The notes beneath the pieces were generated by a model, which had not been told where the DNA came from, searched no databases, and saw only the letters and a program-made list of their open reading frames with translations. From Oribacterium sp. KHPX15 (GTDB lineage Bacteria; Bacillota; Clostridia; Lachnospirales; Lachnospiraceae): a stretch of DNA of 64,000 bases. Every line of letters begins with the position of its first letter. Within the stretch, counting starts at the first letter, position 1. Both the position numbers and the translations under genes were made by a program. Below are positions 61,230 through 64,000 of this stretch, one piece after another. The stretch covers positions 78,262 to 142,261 of the forward strand of contig NZ_FNRG01000007.1 of assembly GCF_900107835.1 (NCBI RefSeq), written 5' to 3'.

Positions 61230-63326
61230 TTATTCTGCCATTTTGAGGAGGATATCGTTTGATCTCTCAATGAACTTTGTCATCTCCTCTGCAGGAAGCG
61301 GAGACTGCTGGATTCTTGCAAGATCGTAAAGCTGTTCTGAAATGAGATTGATAGTCTCTTTCTTTGCTTCATCCTTGCCGTTCTCCATAAGGTACTTAAC
61401 AAGAGGGTGCTCAGTGTTAAGGATAAGTGTTTCCTGAACCGGCATATCGGCCATACCCATGCCCTGCATAGCATACATCTTCATCATGTCATTCATACGA
61501 CGGCCTTCTTCGGATATAGAAAGCATAGCTGCGGTTTTAGCCTGGGTCATCTTCTGAAGCTTAACGGTAAGAGTTTCCTTCTTTGTAGCTGTTCTTATTT
61601 CTGTTTCAAGGGACTTTGACTGCTCCTCAAGAAGCTTCTCCTCATCTTCTGAAGTATCAGCCTTAAATTCCTCTGTAAGATCAGCATCGATTCTCTTGAA
61701 ATGTACTCCCTGATTTTTTGCTTCAAGTTCAGAGATGAAAGGCTGATCAATACGCTCAGGAAGAACAACGGCATCTTTGCCGGCTTCCTTGAACATTGCG
61801 ATATACTGACTCTGCTGTACAGCATCGGTCACATAGTAGATAACCTTGTTCTTTTCCTTTTCAGCTTCTCCGGAATCTTTATTGTCTTCGGTCTTTGTCT
61901 CGGAAGCTTCGGTGTTCTCTACGGTTGTTTCAGCTGAATCATTTGAAGATGCGTCAGCATTATCATTTTCTGTATCAATCTTGTTTACTTCAAGACACTC
62001 AGGAAGAGCAAGATACTTTCCGTTGATATCCTTGAAAAGGATGTAGTCTGTCATCTTCTTACAGAACTTATCGTCACGGAGACAGCCATACTTGATGAAT
62101 GGTGCGATATCATCCCAATACTTCTCGTAATTCTCTCGATCTACCTTGCACATTCCGGAGAGTTTATCAGCCACCTTCTTTGTGATGTAGTCAGAAATCT
62201 TCTTAACGAATCCGTCATTCTGAAGCTGAGATCTGGAAACATTAAGGGGAAGATCCGGACAGTCGATGACACCCTTGAGAAGCATCAGGTACTCAGGGAT
62301 AACTTCCTTAATGTTATCTGCAACGAACACCTGGTTGTTGTAGAGCTTGATGGTTCCTTCTGCTGACTCATATTCCATATTGATCTTAGGGAAATAAAGA
62401 ATTCCCTTAAGGTTATACGGATAATCCATGTTGAGGTGGATCCAGAACAGAGGCTCCTTGTAGTCGTGGAATACCTTGTGATAGAAATCAATGTAGTCTT
62501 CCTTCTTGCACTCGCTTGGAGACTTGGTCCAGAGAGGATTTGTATCATTAAGAAGAACAGGTCTCTTCTCTATCTTTACCTTTGCGGGAGTCTTGGTTTC
62601 CTTGCCATCCTTGTCGGTTTCTGTCTTCCCCGGTATCTCTTCAAGAACTACATCGGAATCATTCTTCTTATCAGCATCAATGGTTTCTGTATCCTTTGGA
62701 AGCTTTGTGATATAGATCTCAACAGGCATGAAAGAACAGTACTTATCAATGATCTCTCTCATCTCCCACTCATTGTCATACTTGAGACAATCATCATTGA
62801 GATGAAGAGTGATAACTGTACCGATATCGGTTTTGTTTCCTTCAGTTAATTCGAAATCGGTTCCGCCGTTGCAAACCCAGTGAACAGCCTTTGCACCCTC
62901 TTTATATGAAAGAGTATCGATCTCAACCTTATCTGAAACCATAAACACACTGTAGAAACCAAGTCCGAAGTGACCTATGATCTGATCATCGTTAGCCTTA
63001 TCTTTATAGGTATTGATGAAATCGGTAGCGCCGGAAAAAGCAATCTGATTGATGTATTTATCAACTTCTTCTTCAGTCATACCGAGACCGTTATCTTTGA
63101 TGGTAACTGTACGCTTATCTGAATCTACGATGACATCTACTCTGCCTTTGTAGTCTGACGGCTTTGTAAACTCACCGATAAGGCTTAACTTATCAAGCTT
63201 AGTGATAGCGTCACAGGCATTGGAAATAACCTCACGGACAAAAATATCCTGATCGGAATACATCCATTTCTTTATGATAGGAAATATATTCTCTGAATTA
63301 ATTGATAATGAACCTTTCTTAGACAT
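61230..63326 (-). CDS. htpG: Molecular chaperone HtpG (Hsp90)
   Basis: A 698-residue ATP-dependent chaperone. GHKL motifs are VREVISNACDAITKL, KDNGLGMTEEEVDKYINQIA and GHFGLGFYSVFMV. The middle domain includes PLNVSRSQLQND. Two acidic insertions, around residues 225-250 and 440-480 (rich in Asp, Glu, Ser and Thr), lengthen it beyond typical HtpG of about 620-630 residues. The start is set at 63326 with AGAGGTG upstream; the longer frame to 63392 crosses the promoter and CIRCE-like box. Confidence 0.96.
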   Translation of the reverse strand: MSKKGSLSINSENIFPIIKKWMYSDQDIFVREVISNACDAITKLDKLSLIGEFTKPSDYKGRVDVIVDSDKRTVTIKDNGLGMTEEEVDKYINQIAFSGATDFINTYKDKANDDQIIGHFGLGFYSVFMVSDKVEIDTLSYKEGAKAVHWVCNGGTDFELTEGNKTDIGTVITLHLNDDCLKYDNEWEMREIIDKYCSFMPVEIYITKLPKDTETIDADKKNDSDVVLEEIPGKTETDKDGKETKTPAKVKIEKRPVLLNDTNPLWTKSPSECKKEDYIDFYHKVFHDYKEPLFWIHLNMDYPYNLKGILYFPKINMEYESAEGTIKLYNNQVFVADNIKEVIPEYLMLLKGVIDCPDLPLNVSRSQLQNDGFVKKISDYITKKVADKLSGMCKVDRENYEKYWDDIAPFIKYGCLRDDKFCKKMTDYILFKDINGKYLALPECLEVNKIDTENDNADASSNDSAETTVENTEASETKTEDNKDSGEAEKEKNKVIYYVTDAVQQSQYIAMFKEAGKDAVVLPERIDQPFISELEAKNQGVHFKRIDADLTEEFKADTSEDEEKLLEEQSKSLETEIRTATKKETLTVKLQKMTQAKTAAMLSISEEGRRMNDMMKMYAMQGMGMADMPVQETLILNTEHPLVKYLMENGKDEAKKETINLISEQLYDLARIQQSPLPAEEMTKFIERSNDILLKMAE

Positions 63327-63363
63327 GTAAACACCTCTTTGTTTTCTAAAATCGATAGTTTGT

Positions 63364-63392
63364 AGTATATCACTGCCGTTAGCACTCTGCAA
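63364..63392 (-). promoter_or_regulatory. htpG promoter
   Basis: TTGCAG (63387-63392) and TATACT (63364-63369) on the minus strand, spacing 17. Confidence 0.65.
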
Positions 63393-63405
63393 GTTTAGCT
63401 GCTAA
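63379..63405. promoter_or_regulatory. CIRCE-like operator upstream of htpG
   Basis: TTAGCACTC, nine bases, then AGCTGCTAA. The first half-site is perfect and the second matches the HrcA box GAGTGCTAA at six of nine. It overlaps the -35 element. Confidence 0.65.
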
Positions 63406-63442
63406 CAATTCATAATTAATTCACATTCCATAAAAAAGAGAA

Positions 63443-63476
63443 TAAAAAAAGAGATAATCTCTAAAAGATTATCTCT
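63443..63476 (-). terminator. Terminator of the rRNA-tRNA operon
   Basis: AGAGATAATCT/AGATTATCTCT, 11 bp, followed by a T7 run on the minus strand, 5 bases past tRNA-Met. Confidence 0.85.
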
Positions 63477-63480
63477 AAAC

Positions 63481-63554
63481 TGGAACCGCGGGGACTCGAA
63501 CCCTGGACCGATCGGTTATGAGCCGACTGCTCTAACCAACTGAGCTACGGTTCC
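63481..63554 (-). tRNA. tRNA-Met (anticodon CAT, elongator-like)
   Basis: A 74-base cloverleaf with acceptor GGAACCG/CGGTTCC, anticodon loop CTCATAA and T-arm CAGGG-TTCGAGT-CCCCG. It lacks the three G-C pairs of initiator tRNA at the anticodon stem. A lysidine-modified Ile tRNA with the same anticodon cannot be fully excluded. Confidence 0.88.
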
Positions 63555-63578
63555 ATCATCTTGAATTAACAAGATAAA

Positions 63579-63651
63579 AGCCGGGATTCGGACTCGAACC
63601 GAAGACCTACTGATTACAAATCAGTTGCTCTACCAACTGAGCTATACCGGC
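63579..63651 (-). tRNA. tRNA-Thr (anticodon TGT)
   Basis: A 73-base cloverleaf; anticodon loop TTTGTAA and T-arm TTCGG-TTCGAGT-CCGAA. The acceptor arm has one mismatch. CCA is not encoded. Confidence 0.92.
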
Positions 63652-63655
63652 ATAA

Positions 63656-63728
63656 CTCCTCCAGTTGGACTTGAACCAACGACACCGCGGTTAACAGCCG
63701 CGTGCTCTACCGACTGAGCTATGAAGGA
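63656..63728 (-). tRNA. tRNA-Asn (anticodon GTT)
   Basis: A 73-base cloverleaf; acceptor TCCTTCA/TGGAGGA, anticodon loop CTGTTAA, T-arm GTTGG-TTCAAGT-CCAAC. It is the first tRNA after the 23S gene. Confidence 0.93.
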
Positions 63729-63822
63729 ATATTTATATGAAGTATCGTACCTTCAAAACAGCATACCATTTATGAATCATTCCCAGTAATCCATCTAAAC
63801 CTCTAACCTTTCCAGCCTTTTT

Positions 63823-64000
63823 GGACAAGCCCTCGACCTATTAGTAACTATCACCTGAATGCTTTACAGCACTTACAGCTTAGCCCTATCTACCTCGTAG
63901 TCTTCAAGGGGTCTTACTCTTAACGATGGGATATCTCATCTTGAGGGTGGCTTCACGCTTAGATGCCTTCAGCGTTTATCCAGTCCCGACATGCCTACCC
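63823..64000 (-). rRNA. 23S rRNA, 3' end (partial)
   Basis: On the minus strand the window opens in 23S sequence and ends with the typical 3' terminus CTAATAGGTCGAGGGCTTG. The exact last base is approximate. About 95 bases separate it from tRNA-Asn, and no 5S gene is in that gap. Confidence 0.93.

Noticed and set aside
1..64000. CRISPR array, prophage or complete insertion sequence
   Set aside because: No regularly spaced short repeats, integrase, phage structural gene or intact transposase was seen; the repeats found are palindromes, foldbacks and one short tandem array.

Overview
The window reads as chromosomal DNA of an anaerobic, low-to-moderate G+C Firmicute, most likely a Lachnospiraceae member such as Butyrivibrio or a relative. 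The grounds are a complete clostridial-order Rnf complex (rnfCDGEAB), a seven-gene V/A-type ATPase, a glmS ribozyme, a split AICAR transformylase plus PurO-type IMP cyclohydrolase in place of bifunctional PurH, MscL with a C-terminal zinc ribbon, a CIRCE-like box and AGGAGG-type ribosome binding sites. The genus is an inference. Nearly every gene is on the minus strand, running away from an rRNA operon whose 23S 3' end lies at the right edge.

Layout, left to right. 1-7 kb: the 5' end of an acyl-ACP thioesterase gene cut by the window edge, mscL, a secreted repeat protein, a YtrA-type GntR/ABC exporter operon, two tRNA-Gln genes and apbE. 7-24 kb: an accessory catabolic island with two four-carbon acid-sugar kinases (DUF1537), a PdxA2-type dehydrogenase, a DapA/NAL-family lyase, a YhcH-type cupin, an iron-dependent alcohol dehydrogenase, a cytosolic BNR beta-propeller protein, a TAXI-type TRAP transporter, an N-terminally shortened ion-transporter-superfamily permease, a frameshifted small gene, a 30-residue membrane peptide gene and two PrpR-like regulators with decayed AAA+ domains. 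24-34 kb: an EAL protein, tRNA-Leu, a 72-bp perfect palindrome and the V-ATPase operon, whose K subunit keeps the Na+-site residues. 34-40 kb: rnfCDGEAB.

40-48 kb: glmS with its ribozyme leader, an ECF sigma/anti-sigma/DUF4349 operon, a membrane-anchored protein with four FMN-binding repeats, and a haemolysin III-like membrane protein. 48-61 kb: a purine operon in the order purE-purF-purM-purO-AICAR transformylase-purN-purD-purL. It is preceded by a strong promoter, a previously unlisted 55-codon ORF and a terminator sitting between that ORF and purE. The purine intergenic regions hold foldback elements and a 67-bp tandem repeat. 61-64 kb: htpG, then tRNA-Met, tRNA-Thr, tRNA-Asn and the 23S 3' end, with no 5S gene between 23S and the tRNAs.

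How it may fit together. ApbE is the enzyme that would attach FMN to RnfG, RnfD and the four-FMN protein. Rnf and the V-ATPase probably share a Na+ circuit. The island plausibly imports a sugar acid, phosphorylates it and oxidises/decarboxylates it to triose phosphate; its substrate cannot be read from sequence. The least explained items are the island with its two degenerate regulators, the tetra-FMN protein, the foldback element family in the pur operon, and the small ORF plus terminator ahead of purE.
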